DNA from: a virus
Direction: 5' to 3' (one strand)
Length of the DNA: 35,668 nucleotides
Virus record (IMG/VR): IMGVR_UViG_3300035099_000663
Location: 1 to 35,668 of that record
A program made the translations under genes and the position numbers. Shown here in pieces: positions 7,024-14,183 of the stretch (position 1 is the first letter of the stretch; each line of letters starts with the position of its first letter). Under the pieces are notes generated by a model that searched no databases, was not told the origin of the DNA, and was given only the letters and a program-made list of their open reading frames with translations.

Positions 7024-7917
7024 TCATCGGGCAACGGGCGCCTCGCCTCTGTTCCCGTACACGCCGCGCAGACTGCGAATCGACTCACCGGCGCGGAGCG
7101 CGTTCCAAGCGTTAATGCACCAAGCGTACATGTCAGGCCCAGACGTTAATTGCCCGCTGGCCCGCCCCTTGGTCGTAGCCAGGGTCGATCTTAGCAGACG
7201 CTCCCGCAAAGTGTGCGCAGGATGGCCCCTACGAAGGTTCTCGCCATTCTTCACCTGTTCGCCGAACTCGACTGCGGCCTTTGCGTCCTTGCGGTACATT
7301 TCGAGAAACGCCGCCACGACGGGCGTACGCGCGATGTGGGGAGCGCTGCCCTGCGGGGCCAGAAAGTCATAGAGAACGGTTGCCTCAGTCGCGTATCTAT
7401 TCAAGAGAAGCATCCGATCTTCACGTTTGATGTCGCTACTGTAGGACCACTTGCGTCCGAGTTCGTGGAAGGCCAAAGCACCCACCACCATTCCGCCCAG
7501 TTTGGTCGTCCAACTCTTCCGTCCGGTGCTGTCCAGGAATGGCCGCAGGATTTCGTTCTGCTTGCGGGTACTTTCGATGCGGTCGAAATTGGCGTACAAC
7601 ATGGCCGCCAAGGGCAAGGCATTGACCTCGTAGTGCGTCCACAAGACGGGGATGCGCAGATCTTTGGGACAAAGTTGTAATGCCGCCATGGTGTGTTGGC
7701 CGTTCAGCCTGTACTCCTTCTTCTGTTCCTTGACGAAGACGCTGGCGATTATGGTTTCGAGCCACTGACCTGCGATCATCTGGTTTTTGTAGAATTCCAC
7801 GCGGTCCGCGTGGAGCCTCCTTTCCCCCGGCAGGCTCGCCAGTTTGAGGTATTCGGCCGCCGTCGCCGGACTCGCGACAATTCTGTGGCTTCCTTGGACT
7901 CGGAAATTCAACTTCAT
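7024..7917 (-). CDS. ParB/DGQHR-like domain protein
   Basis: 297 residues. Residues 35-80 contain LHADRVEFYKNQMIAGQW followed by RLNGQHTMAALQL. This corresponds to the ParB-like DGQHRLxA motif that binds nucleotide in this superfamily, with Asn-Gly-Gln-His here. The C-terminal 200 residues are helical and unfamiliar. It may bind DNA or act as a nuclease-like ParB relative. The ATG at 7917 overlaps the stop of the upstream ParB gene as ATGA, so the two ParB-like proteins are made as a coupled pair. Confidence 0.66.
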   Translation of the reverse strand: MKLNFRVQGSHRIVASPATAAEYLKLASLPGERRLHADRVEFYKNQMIAGQWLETIIASVFVKEQKKEYRLNGQHTMAALQLCPKDLRIPVLWTHYEVNALPLAAMLYANFDRIESTRKQNEILRPFLDSTGRKSWTTKLGGMVVGALAFHELGRKWSYSSDIKREDRMLLLNRYATEATVLYDFLAPQGSAPHIARTPVVAAFLEMYRKDAKAAVEFGEQVKNGENLRRGHPAHTLRERLLRSTLATTKGRASGQLTSGPDMYAWCINAWNALRAGESIRSLRGVYGNRGEAPVAR

Positions 7918-8720
7918 GGCTGCGTTCTCCCTCCTTTCAGCGGGCGACGGGCTATCGCGTAGGCGAGGGCCGTACAGGCAAGTACCGCCTCGCGGCTTGT
8001 CTTCTGGAACTTGTCGGCCCAAGCCGCTTCCACTTCGCTCAGGAAATCGTCGAAGGCATTCTTGAAGTCGGGAGACATCTGCTTCGCGCGCCTCAAGCGC
8101 TCCTTAGGAGACGGTCCCTCCGGGGCTTTGGTTCCCGCCTTGAGTTCCCTCACCTTGCGGAAGGCCGGTTCGACCTTGCCGGTCCGGTCCATCTCTTCGA
8201 CGACAGGCCCGAACTTCTCCGGTTCCTCTTTGGCCGCCTCGACCACCTCCTTCAACTTCTCGTAGGTCCGGCCACTCACCCCCAGGGCATCGCCCACGGC
8301 GTCGCGGACGCGACCTTTCTGACCCTGGGGAAATTTTCCCGAGGGTCCGACCTTCTTCCCGACCTTCTCGCGTTCCTTCGCCGCCGGCCGCTCCAGCGCC
8401 TCCAGGGCCGCGCCGAGCCGTGCGGCCTCACTCGGCAGCAGGTCTTCCCGGCAGGTGTTCTCATCGCGTTCAGCCAAGAGGGCCAGGCGGGCATCCTCCA
8501 GTGCGCCCACGACGTTCACCGGGACCTCAGTTCTCCCCAACTGCTTCATGGCTTCAAGCCGGCGAAGTCCGGCGATCAGAGTTCCATCCGGCACGACTAC
8601 CAGCGGGTGGAGGAGACCGATCTCGGCGATGCTCTTTGCCAGGCCCTCGATGTCCCCGACTTCTTCACGGTATCGCTCGCCAATGCTGATCCGCGTGATT
8701 GGCCAAGTCTCAATGGGCAT
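7914..8720 (-). CDS. ParB-like nuclease/partition domain protein
   Basis: 268 residues. The N-terminal ParB domain reads ISIGERYREEVGDIEGLAKS, then IGLLHPLVV (about 34-42) and TLIAGLRRLEAMKQLG (47-62), where AGLRRLEA is the ParB box. LAERDENTCREDLLPSEAAR is the following ParB helix. The middle is a KorB-like helical part (GDALGVSGRTYEKLKEVV, an HTH) and the C-terminus is basic. No ParA is encoded, so a regulatory or nuclease role is as likely as partition. AGGAGGAACAGA precedes the ATG. Confidence 0.8.
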   Translation of the reverse strand: MPIETWPITRISIGERYREEVGDIEGLAKSIAEIGLLHPLVVVPDGTLIAGLRRLEAMKQLGRTEVPVNVVGALEDARLALLAERDENTCREDLLPSEAARLGAALEALERPAAKEREKVGKKVGPSGKFPQGQKGRVRDAVGDALGVSGRTYEKLKEVVEAAKEEPEKFGPVVEEMDRTGKVEPAFRKVRELKAGTKAPEGPSPKERLRRAKQMSPDFKNAFDDFLSEVEAAWADKFQKTSREAVLACTALAYAIARRPLKGGRTQP

Positions 8721-8773
8721 TCTGTTCCTCCTGGTTCGGTTTTCCGCTGATCAGCCGCCAGGCTGCGCCAGGT

Positions 8774-8980
8774 TCAACGCGGAGCCTTCTCCCCGGCTTT
8801 GGGGGCGTCGGCGCCGCTCGGTTTCACGCCACGGGGCGGGGAGCGGCGTTCCCGGCGTATCGGAATCTCCCTCGCAGCCGCAATCCCGAGGGTTGCCCGC
8901 CTGCCCTCCACGTGGACGACCAGCACCCTGACCTCGCCTATGGTCACGCTCTCGTCACATCGCAACGTCAATATGAGCAT
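8774..8980 (-). CDS. csrA: Phage-encoded CsrA-like RNA-binding regulator
   Basis: 68 residues. MLILTLRCDESVTIGEVRV, then LGIAAAREIPIRRER, aligns along its whole length with CsrA/RsmA (about 61 residues). The N-terminal strand, the ESxxIG turn, the LGI strand and the Arg (R43) equivalent to RNA-contacting Arg44 are present. Two features are unusual: Leu replaces Arg6, and the C-terminus is a Pro/Arg/Lys-rich tail. CsrA dimers bind GGA motifs in mRNA leaders and alter translation. GGAGG lies 9 nt before the ATG, with a second GGA nearby. It probably affects phage or host mRNAs. Confidence 0.82.
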   Translation of the reverse strand: MLILTLRCDESVTIGEVRVLVVHVEGRRATLGIAAAREIPIRRERRSPPRGVKPSGADAPKAGEKAPR

Positions 8981-9014
8981 TGGAAGGGCCTCCGAGTCCT
9001 GCCTTGAACGCGAC

Positions 9015-9221
9015 TCACTTCGCGTAGGGGACGACACGCCCGTCCGGCAGGCGGACGTAGTGGGGCGGGGACTCGGAGGCCGGAGCGGGATTCGGCGGGG
9101 CGTGGGCGGCGCAGACGCAGCCGCCACGCTCAATGTCGATGCGGGTCGCAGGCCGGTGACAGAGCCGGCCATTGTCGAGGTAGGCGCAGCAGAGCCCGAA
9201 CGCAAGCGTCATCGTCCCCAT
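9015..9221 (-). CDS. Small Cys-rich, probably metal-binding protein
   Basis: 68 residues. Cysteines at 11, 12, 21, 35 and 37 and His40 (FGLCCAYLDNGRLCHRP ... GGCVCAAHA) suggest a small zinc site. The C-terminal 28 residues are Pro-rich and end in LPDGRVVPYAK. Family and role are unknown. AGGAGGT with good spacing decides the ATG at 9221; this site lies just before the stop of the repressor gene, so the two genes are probably co-transcribed. Confidence 0.65.
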   Translation of the reverse strand: MGTMTLAFGLCCAYLDNGRLCHRPATRIDIERGGCVCAAHAPPNPAPASESPPHYVRLPDGRVVPYAK

Positions 9222-9222
9222 A

Positions 9223-9615
9223 TCAGACCTCCTGTCCTGTGCTAGTCTCGGGAGCAGCGGGGCTGCTCCGCTCCGAAGCCCGCGTCGCGGCGCCAGCGCG
9301 GCGCCATTCGTTCCGAAATGAGGGCCCCCGCCGCCGCTGGTTGCCGGGCATTCCGGGAGGAACGCCACGTGGGGGGTGACGGCGGGGGCTGCTGAGAGGT
9401 TTGGAGACCAGGATGAGCCGCCGCAGATCCTCGGGTTCCATCCCGAAGTAGTCGGCCATGCGGTTAAGCAGCGGCCGGCCAGGCACGATACCGTGGCGCT
9501 TCATCTCGCTGATGTACGTCGAGCAGATGCCGAGATCGCCAGCGACGGCAATCTGGGTCTTGATCCTCGCCAGAGGATGCCGGTTCAAGAGGTCCGCGAA
9601 CGAAGTGTAGACCAC
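9223..9615 (-). CDS. Cro/CI-type HTH repressor
   Basis: About 130 residues from a GTG at 9615 (VVYTSFADLLNRHP). The HTH is RIKTQIAVAGDLGICSTYISEMKRH, followed by GRPLLNRMADYFGMEPEDLRRLI, as in XRE-type phage regulators. A Pro/Arg-rich tail lacks a visible protease domain. The open frame continues to an ATG at 9768. The later start is preferred because a promoter lies at 9665-9692, inside that extension, and GAGGTG precedes the GTG. It probably controls the early genes downstream, which are on the same strand. Confidence 0.68.
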   Translation of the reverse strand: MVYTSFADLLNRHPLARIKTQIAVAGDLGICSTYISEMKRHGIVPGRPLLNRMADYFGMEPEDLRRLILVSKPLSSPRRHPPRGVPPGMPGNQRRRGPSFRNEWRRAGAATRASERSSPAAPETSTGQEV

Positions 9616-9664
9616 GACTTGCACCTCACTTCTGGCCGATTCGCATCGCTCCCCGACCTCACTC

Positions 9665-9692
9665 ACTTTAGCCCGCTTCGGGGCGTCGTCAA
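9665..9692 (-). promoter_or_regulatory. Sigma70-type promoter of the repressor/early operon
   Basis: Minus strand: TTGACG (9692-9687), 16-bp spacer, TAAAGT (9670-9665). Upstream are two A-tracts (9711-9705 and 9723-9716 region) like an UP element. The spacer contains the palindrome CCCG-CTT-CGGG (9672-9682), a possible operator. Expected transcription begins near 9658, upstream of the repressor GTG. Confidence 0.55.
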
Positions 9693-9731
9693 TCGAAATC
9701 CTGGCTTTTTTTGAGATTTTTTCAGGGCGGG

Positions 9732-9760
9732 TTGCCGATGACTGGCAGTGGAGGTAGAGT
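9732..9760 (+). promoter_or_regulatory. Possible divergent plus-strand promoter
   Basis: TTGCCG (9732-9737), 17-bp spacer, TAGAGT (9755-9760), each 4 of 6 to consensus. It could drive the plus-strand BamE-like gene. It is weaker than the opposing repressor promoter, and A/T tracts lie between the two. Confidence 0.3.
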
Positions 9761-9867
9761 CTAGACATGGCGACCACCGCAACATCCTGGCCATCCTGGA
9801 AGGCCGCTTGACGCCGGACGAGCGCGACGAGAGACTGAAGACGATCCGGCTGAAGTTGATCGGTTAG
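9748..9867 (+). CDS. Possible 39-aa small protein
   Basis: A GTG-started frame whose latter part, HRNILAILEGRLTPDERDER then LKTIRLKLIG, has the composition and helix pattern of a real protein. It lies 29 bp upstream of the BamE-like gene on the same strand and is antisense to the N-terminal extension of the repressor frame. There is no clear ribosome binding site. It is supported only by sequence character. Confidence 0.28.
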   Translation: MEVESRHGDHRNILAILEGRLTPDERDERLKTIRLKLIG

Positions 9868-9896
9868 CAGGTTCGAGAACAGAATGGGGGTGGCTT

Positions 9897-10376
9897 ATGC
9901 GGTGGATGGCGCTTGCGGCGGTCCTGGGCCTCGCCGGGATCCTGATGGCGGATGAGTTCACCAACAAGACCACAGGGGAACGGTTCACGGGCGCGCTCAT
10001 CGGCCGCGTGAACGACATCCTGGTGGTCCAGACGGATACGGGAGAGAGATTGCGCTTGTCGGCGTCCCGCTGGCAAGTGGCATTAATGACAAGGCCTTCG
10101 GCTACACGACCTATGCGACGCAACAAGTTGTCCAGCGGCCGCGAAGTCGTTAAGACGGGACCCGTGACGAAGCTTCCCCAACAACCGAAACCCACACTTC
10201 GACTCGGGATGACCGCGGATGAAGTCCTCGGTTCCTGGGGACGGCCAGATTCAACTAATGTACTGGTAACCGAATGGGGAAGACACGAGCAATGGATCTA
10301 TGGGGGTCCGCTACGGACGGCTCTCTATGTTTATCTCGATGATGGGTTGGTTACGGCCTGGCAAGTGAGCCGCTGA
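9897..10376 (+). CDS. Secreted BamE/SmpA-like protein
   Basis: 159 residues. A signal peptide (MRWMALAAVLGLAGILMA, probable cleavage after A18) is followed by a small beta domain (TGERFTGALIGRVNDILVV). The C-terminal part matches the SmpA/OmlA (BamE-like) pattern: LRLGMTADEVLGSWGRPD, then WIYG and a hydrophobic strand plus DDGLVTAW. It has no lipobox. It is one of only four well-supported genes on the plus strand, so it looks like an independently expressed lysogenic (moron) gene acting in the periplasm of the host. It ends 3 bp from a convergent gene, with no terminator seen. Confidence 0.7.
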   Translation: MRWMALAAVLGLAGILMADEFTNKTTGERFTGALIGRVNDILVVQTDTGERLRLSASRWQVALMTRPSATRPMRRNKLSSGREVVKTGPVTKLPQQPKPTLRLGMTADEVLGSWGRPDSTNVLVTEWGRHEQWIYGGPLRTALYVYLDDGLVTAWQVSR

Positions 10377-10379
10377 GCC

Positions 10380-10739
10380 TCATTCGGTCGCAGGGATGGC
10401 TGTCGGCTGCGCTGCCGGCGCGATGAAGTGCTCCGCCAGGAGCGCGGCCGCGGCGGGGTCCACGCGGTAGATGGTGCGGATCGACCGGGCCAGGTCCGCC
10501 GCCTGCGAGTCTCCGGTGTGCATCGCCACGAGCACGACGTTGTCCAGGGCCTCCTTCGGTTTCCCGCGCGTGGCCCTGGCGAAGGCCAGGGCGGCCACGG
10601 GACCGAACGGCCGCGCCTTCAGGCGCTCCGGGACTTCGTCCGGCGACTCAAGGCCGGGTTCCCCAGGGAACCGGGCCAGCCGGGCCAGGACCGCACGCGC
10701 CAGCGTGGCGACCTCGACGACGAATGATTCGTCGCTCAT
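10380..10739 (-). CDS. Hypothetical protein at the end of the virion operon
   Basis: 119 residues, mostly helical (VEVATLARAVLARLARF ... VAALAFARATRGK ... AADLARSIRTIYRVDPAAAALLAEH). No family is recognised. AGGAGGAG precedes the ATG at 10739. It is the last minus-strand gene of the structural block and abuts the end of the convergent BamE-like gene. Confidence 0.65.
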   Translation of the reverse strand: MSDESFVVEVATLARAVLARLARFPGEPGLESPDEVPERLKARPFGPVAALAFARATRGKPKEALDNVVLVAMHTGDSQAADLARSIRTIYRVDPAAAALLAEHFIAPAAQPTAIPATE

Positions 10740-10781
10740 CTTACTCCTCCTCGAGTTCGATCTGCCACCAGGTCCAGACGG

Positions 10782-11051
10782 TTATCGGGTCGCCGGCGCT
10801 TTTGGGTCCGGCGCCACGGCCGCGGCCCAGCCGGCGAGGCGCACGTGGTCGTGGAATCCGCATGCCGGCGCCGGGCAGACGAGGCTCGGGCTCACGGTTC
10901 CATCGGCTGAGATCGTGTGACTCGAGAGACTCGCCCACTGCCGGCACCAGGGGCAGCAGACGAGCGCCGTCGGCGCGCCCGAACGGGCCGACAGTTCCCA
11001 GGTGCCGGGCTCGCTCAGACCCGGCGCGCTTGCACGTCTAAGATCCAGCAT
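10782..11051 (-). CDS. Small zinc-ribbon-like protein
   Basis: 89 residues. LVCCPWCRQW gives Cys33 and Cys36, and LVCPAPACGFHDH gives Cys59, Cys64, His67 and His69, a likely zinc-binding knuckle pair. The rest is Ala/Pro-rich. Role unknown. Its start overlaps the preceding gene by 14 bp. The 42 bp after its stop hold only the ribosome binding site of the next gene. Confidence 0.62.
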   Translation of the reverse strand: MLDLRRASAPGLSEPGTWELSARSGAPTALVCCPWCRQWASLSSHTISADGTVSPSLVCPAPACGFHDHVRLAGWAAAVAPDPKAPATR

Positions 11052-11406
11052 CTGGCAATCCCCCTTCCATGGCGCGCACGACCACCGAGCCGTGCACGGC
11101 CGGGTACGCGCGCGGATCCCTGCTGTCGTCGATAGCGACGCATTCGACGAAGTAAGTGCCCGCTTCCAGATCCGCCGTCTCCTCGGCGGAGGCCTCGACG
11201 ACCAGGGTCAGGACCTTGCCTGAGGAGCCTTTAGACGCGGAGGCGGCGGCGAACGAGGCCGCCAATTCCGAGCGGTCGTCCGGGGCGGAGAGGCGGAGCG
11301 ACCAGGACCAGCCATCAGCGCCGTCGGGCCAGACGTCGAAGGACCTCAGCGTGACGACCCAGGAGGCGGCCGCGCCGGCGACGATCTCTTCGTAGGTGAC
11401 CATCAT
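11038..11406 (-). CDS. Hypothetical tail-tip accessory protein
   Basis: 122 residues. It has alternating strands (ASWVVTLRSFDVWPDGADG, KVLTLVVEASAEETADLEAG, TYFVECVAIDD, HGSVVVRAME), a beta-sandwich-like pattern seen in small phage baseplate or adaptor proteins, but I cannot name a family. The start overlaps the stop of the LamG gene as TGATG. Being downstream of it, it may assemble with that protein. Confidence 0.66.
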   Translation of the reverse strand: MMVTYEEIVAGAAASWVVTLRSFDVWPDGADGWSWSLRLSAPDDRSELAASFAAASASKGSSGKVLTLVVEASAEETADLEAGTYFVECVAIDDSRDPRAYPAVHGSVVVRAMEGGLPDAGS

Positions 11407-12797
11407 TCGACCCTCCCGGTGATTCGGGGAAAGACCCGGCCTGCGGATATGAGACCGCGGACGGCGCCGGTGGTGAACGGCAGGACCTGGCCCCCGACGC
11501 GGCGCACGATGGTCACCGCGCCGGCCACAAGGCGAGCGGTCATCGACGAGACGGCCGAGACTGTGGCTGAAAGGGCACGCGCGACCGTGAGAGCCGCCCC
11601 AAGCGACGCGGCAGCGGAGGCCTCCGCCGCCAGCGGCACGGCTCTCACAAGACCACCGGACATCGATGACGTGATGGCGGCCGCCGCTCCGAGCGGGACC
11701 GCGCGCACGAGAGAGCCAGCGAAGAACGAAAAGTCCTCCGCCAGTGCGGCCAGTTCTTGCGGCGTCCCACCTCCGCCGCTCGCCTCGCCGGCGACGCTCA
11801 GAGTCAGGAGTCTCGGCGTCTCGGTGCGATTTGTGTCTGCCTTCGGTGCCAGCGCGAATTCGACTTGCAGGTATCGCCCGGTCACGTCGATGTCTTCTGA
11901 GACGGCCGGGGTCGCCACCGTGGTCCAGTCACCCGTCGGCGGGTTCGTCGCGCCTGCACGGTAGCGGAGTTGGCTTATTGAGCCCTCGTAGTCGCCTGCG
12001 ACCGTGCGCGTGTGGCTGATGTTGGACCAGTCCTGCGAAACACCGCCGTCGATGACGCCCGTGAGTGTGCCGGAGGCAGGGAAGCGGTGGGGCGTGAAAG
12101 GTTCAGTATAACGGCCGACCTTTGCCGCAGCAACTTCATCAACGATACCATCGAGACAGCGATTTCCAGCAGCCACGTTCCCGATGTAGAGGTTGTTCGC
12201 TCCAGCGGCAGCGTTCGTACTGGCGGTTGTGCCCTTAGCGCCGCCCTGGCCCCAGAACCTCACAAGGTCGCCAGCGACGTGACTTGCAGCAACGTGTTGA
12301 TACGAGCCGGTGGCATATGCGCTGGCGCTCGAATCCCGGCTGGTGTTACCAATTGTAGCATTCAGCATCCCCGTCGTCTTGAAGGCAAGAGAATACTCGG
12401 CGTTGGCCTTGCTGATGACCTTACTTTGGCTGTTCACGCCGACACTGTTGAGGAAGACCCACGCCTCCAGACACCAATCATTGGTCAGGTCCAATGTATC
12501 GTCATCCGGAGCCCTCAGGTAGTCATCGAGATTGTCGAATCTATAGCCGTTCTCCCCCAGGATAGCGCCGCTCACTGTCGTAATGTCGTTCCCGTTAGGT
12601 CCTTGATCCAGATAGCCTTGAGTAGCGCCGAACTCGAAGAGAAACACGGTGTTTGCATCATTAGGAAGGGCCTGTTGTCGAATCAGTATGTCGTCGCCAC
12701 CGCCCGCGTCGGCGCGCAGCACAGCATTGACCAGTGCCAGACCGAGCATGTCGGCGAACTTGTGATCAGCGTCAGTACCGAAGTTCCACGTGGTCAC
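11403..12797 (-). CDS. LamG-domain tail fibre / receptor-binding protein candidate
   Basis: 464 residues. Residues about 50-235 form a concanavalin-like LamG domain (GYRFDNLDDYLRAPDDDTLD, LEAWVFLN, YSLAFKTTGMLNATIGN, NLYIGNVAAGNRCLDGIVDEV). About 245-335 is a second beta domain (ISQLRYRAGAT, YLQVEFALAPK). The C-terminal 115 residues are Ala/Val/Leu-rich with repeated LVRAVPLxAxA-like units. Such jelly-roll domains bind glycans or host surface structures. Its place at the distal end of the tail operon fits receptor binding, which is inferred. Confidence 0.75.
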   Translation of the reverse strand: MTTWNFGTDADHKFADMLGLALVNAVLRADAGGGDDILIRQQALPNDANTVFLFEFGATQGYLDQGPNGNDITTVSGAILGENGYRFDNLDDYLRAPDDDTLDLTNDWCLEAWVFLNSVGVNSQSKVISKANAEYSLAFKTTGMLNATIGNTSRDSSASAYATGSYQHVAASHVAGDLVRFWGQGGAKGTTASTNAAAGANNLYIGNVAAGNRCLDGIVDEVAAAKVGRYTEPFTPHRFPASGTLTGVIDGGVSQDWSNISHTRTVAGDYEGSISQLRYRAGATNPPTGDWTTVATPAVSEDIDVTGRYLQVEFALAPKADTNRTETPRLLTLSVAGEASGGGGTPQELAALAEDFSFFAGSLVRAVPLGAAAAITSSMSGGLVRAVPLAAEASAAASLGAALTVARALSATVSAVSSMTARLVAGAVTIVRRVGGQVLPFTTGAVRGLISAGRVFPRITGRVE

Positions 12798-13186
12798 TTA
12801 ATCGCCTTTGCCCCAACCGCCTCAGCGCCCACCACGGGCTTCTCAGCCTCTATCGCGGCCGCGATGTCGGCCGCCGCCCGGTCGAGCACAGCCCGCACCC
12901 TTGCCGCGCACGCCTTCGCCGCCGGGAGGTCGCCTTTCTCCTCCGCGGTCAGCGCGTCGGCGCTCTGGGCCAGGATGCCGTCCACGTTGGCGAATTCGGT
13001 GGCCACCTGCAACGAGGCATTCTGCATCGCCGTCGGCAGGTTCAGCATCGACCGGCGGAACGACGCGAGGTGCGCAATGGCCCGCGCGCGCCACTCCTCG
13101 CGCGTCATTGGCAGAGCGTCCACCGCCGCCTGCGTCTCGCCGAACTTCATCTCAATGTCCGCCAGGAGCCGAATCGCATCAGGCAT
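12794..13186 (-). CDS. Hypothetical helical tail-module protein
   Basis: 130 residues, almost entirely helical (IEMKFGETQAAVDALPMTRE, RARAIAHLASFRRSM, KACAARVRAVLDRAAADIAA). Family unknown. GGAG lies 8 nt before the ATG at 13186; a longer frame to 13237 has no better signal. It overlaps the start of the LamG gene as ATGA and could be a chaperone or small structural protein for it. Confidence 0.65.
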   Translation of the reverse strand: MPDAIRLLADIEMKFGETQAAVDALPMTREEWRARAIAHLASFRRSMLNLPTAMQNASLQVATEFANVDGILAQSADALTAEEKGDLPAAKACAARVRAVLDRAAADIAAAIEAEKPVVGAEAVGAKAIK

Positions 13187-13197
13187 CGCACTGTCTC

Positions 13198-13383
13198 CTA
13201 TCCCCCGATCAGGGCCCGGGTTTCTCGCTCGTAGCACGCCGAGCAGCGACTCGGCGGCACCGTGCCGTTCTTCAGATTGCAGAACACCTCACGCTTGTAG
13301 CCCACCAGCCGCTCGCCGTCGTACAGCGGTATCTCCGCCACGCGCAGGGCGTGCCGGCAATCGGGTAAATCAGCAGCACCCAT
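13198..13383 (-). CDS. Small four-Cys protein
   Basis: 61 residues with Cys9, Cys35, Cys47 and Cys50 (DCRHALRV, VFCNLKNG, SRCSACYERE), so probably a small zinc-binding fold. No function is known. It lies between a tail-fibre-like gene and a helical protein gene, 12 bp from each. Confidence 0.55.
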   Translation of the reverse strand: MGAADLPDCRHALRVAEIPLYDGERLVGYKREVFCNLKNGTVPPSRCSACYERETRALIGG

Positions 13384-13395
13384 CGGGCTCGGTCC

Positions 13396-13791
13396 TCAGT
13401 CCAGGGTTATCACGAGCGAGCCCACCGGGAAGTAGACCGGGTCGTCTTCGCCGGGGCTTTTCTCCGCAGTCAGCAGCGACCATCCCAGCATGTTGCCGTC
13501 TTCCGCGGCGTCAAACAGGGCAAACGCCTTGAGCGTCCCCCAGTCAGCCGCATCGGGCGTGGGGAAGTCGATCTGGGCCGCGTTCTGAATCTGGCCCTCG
13601 TCAGCAGGATTCCAGTCGGCCTCGGCCGTCTCCACTCGCTCGTAGTTGGCACCGGGACACTCCGTGCCGCCTCCGGCGTCGCTCGGGGCGACCGTGAACA
13701 GAGCCACGAACGCCGTCAGCTTGGCGAAGGCCGTCTTGCCGACCAGGTGCTCAAGTATCTTCTTCTCCGCGTAATCGCTCAGTGAACCCAT
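13396..13791 (-). CDS. Phage tail-fibre-like small protein
   Basis: 131 residues. LSDYAEKKILEHLVGKTAF, VALFTVAPSDAGGGTE, YERVETAEADWNP, GQIQNAAQIDFPTPDAADWG, FALFDAAEDGNMLGW and a final FPVGSLVITLD follow the order of a widespread small phage protein often annotated as tail fibre. The ATG at 13791 has AAGGAG 8 nt upstream; the GTG at 13800 lies inside that site. It probably decorates the tail tip or fibre. Confidence 0.74.
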   Translation of the reverse strand: MGSLSDYAEKKILEHLVGKTAFAKLTAFVALFTVAPSDAGGGTECPGANYERVETAEADWNPADEGQIQNAAQIDFPTPDAADWGTLKAFALFDAAEDGNMLGWSLLTAEKSPGEDDPVYFPVGSLVITLD

Positions 13792-13845
13792 TGCCGTCAC
13801 TCCTTTCGCGCGAGTTGTTTAAGCGGACTCTTTCTCATCGGGACA

Positions 13846-14166
13846 TCACGCGTCGACGAGCACCGCGTAATGACGCCCGCGTTCCACCGGGACCTTGAGG
13901 ACCGGGATCTCCCCCAGATTCATCGAGAAGCCGTAGATATGCCCCAGGGCCCGGATCAATTGCCACAGTTTCTCCACGCTCAAGCGGGGAAGCACCATCG
14001 CGCTAGGGTCGCTCCCAAAGAGAGTCTCCAGAGCAAGGTCTTCACCGCGGGCGACGTCCTCGCCCATGTGGAGCGCAAGGTTCACGCCTTCGAGCCCGGT
14101 GCGAATCTGCTGTTGGCTCATGAGGATCAATCGAGCCATTCGTTCCCGATCTTTGCTCATACCCAT
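13846..14166 (-). CDS. Hypothetical tail-module protein
   Basis: 106 residues. It has a helical N-terminus (MGMSKDRERMARLILMSQQQ, GVNLALHMGEDVARG), a middle LSVEKLWQLIRALGHIYGF and a short beta end (GRHYAVLVDA). Family not recognised. AAGGAG 6 nt before the ATG decides the start; the open frame runs further upstream only because it crosses the repeat of the previous gene. Confidence 0.64.
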   Translation of the reverse strand: MGMSKDRERMARLILMSQQQIRTGLEGVNLALHMGEDVARGEDLALETLFGSDPSAMVLPRLSVEKLWQLIRALGHIYGFSMNLGEIPVLKVPVERGRHYAVLVDA

Positions 14167-14183
14167 GTCCAACTCCTTCTCGA

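Noticed and set aside
5316-7115. 599-codon open frame on the plus strand
   Set aside because: Antisense to the replication and zinc-ribbon protein genes. Its product is Arg/Pro-rich without motifs. Long antisense frames are common in high-GC DNA, and the minus strand has clear families and ribosome binding sites.
10021-10140. Possible frameshift in the BamE-like gene (another frame reads well over about 30 codons)
   Set aside because: The annotated frame has a signal peptide before and the BamE-like domain after this part, and the alternate frame ends without any such domain.
12012-13532. 506-codon plus-strand open frame
   Set aside because: Antisense to the LamG and adjacent genes; Ser/Arg/Pro-rich shadow.
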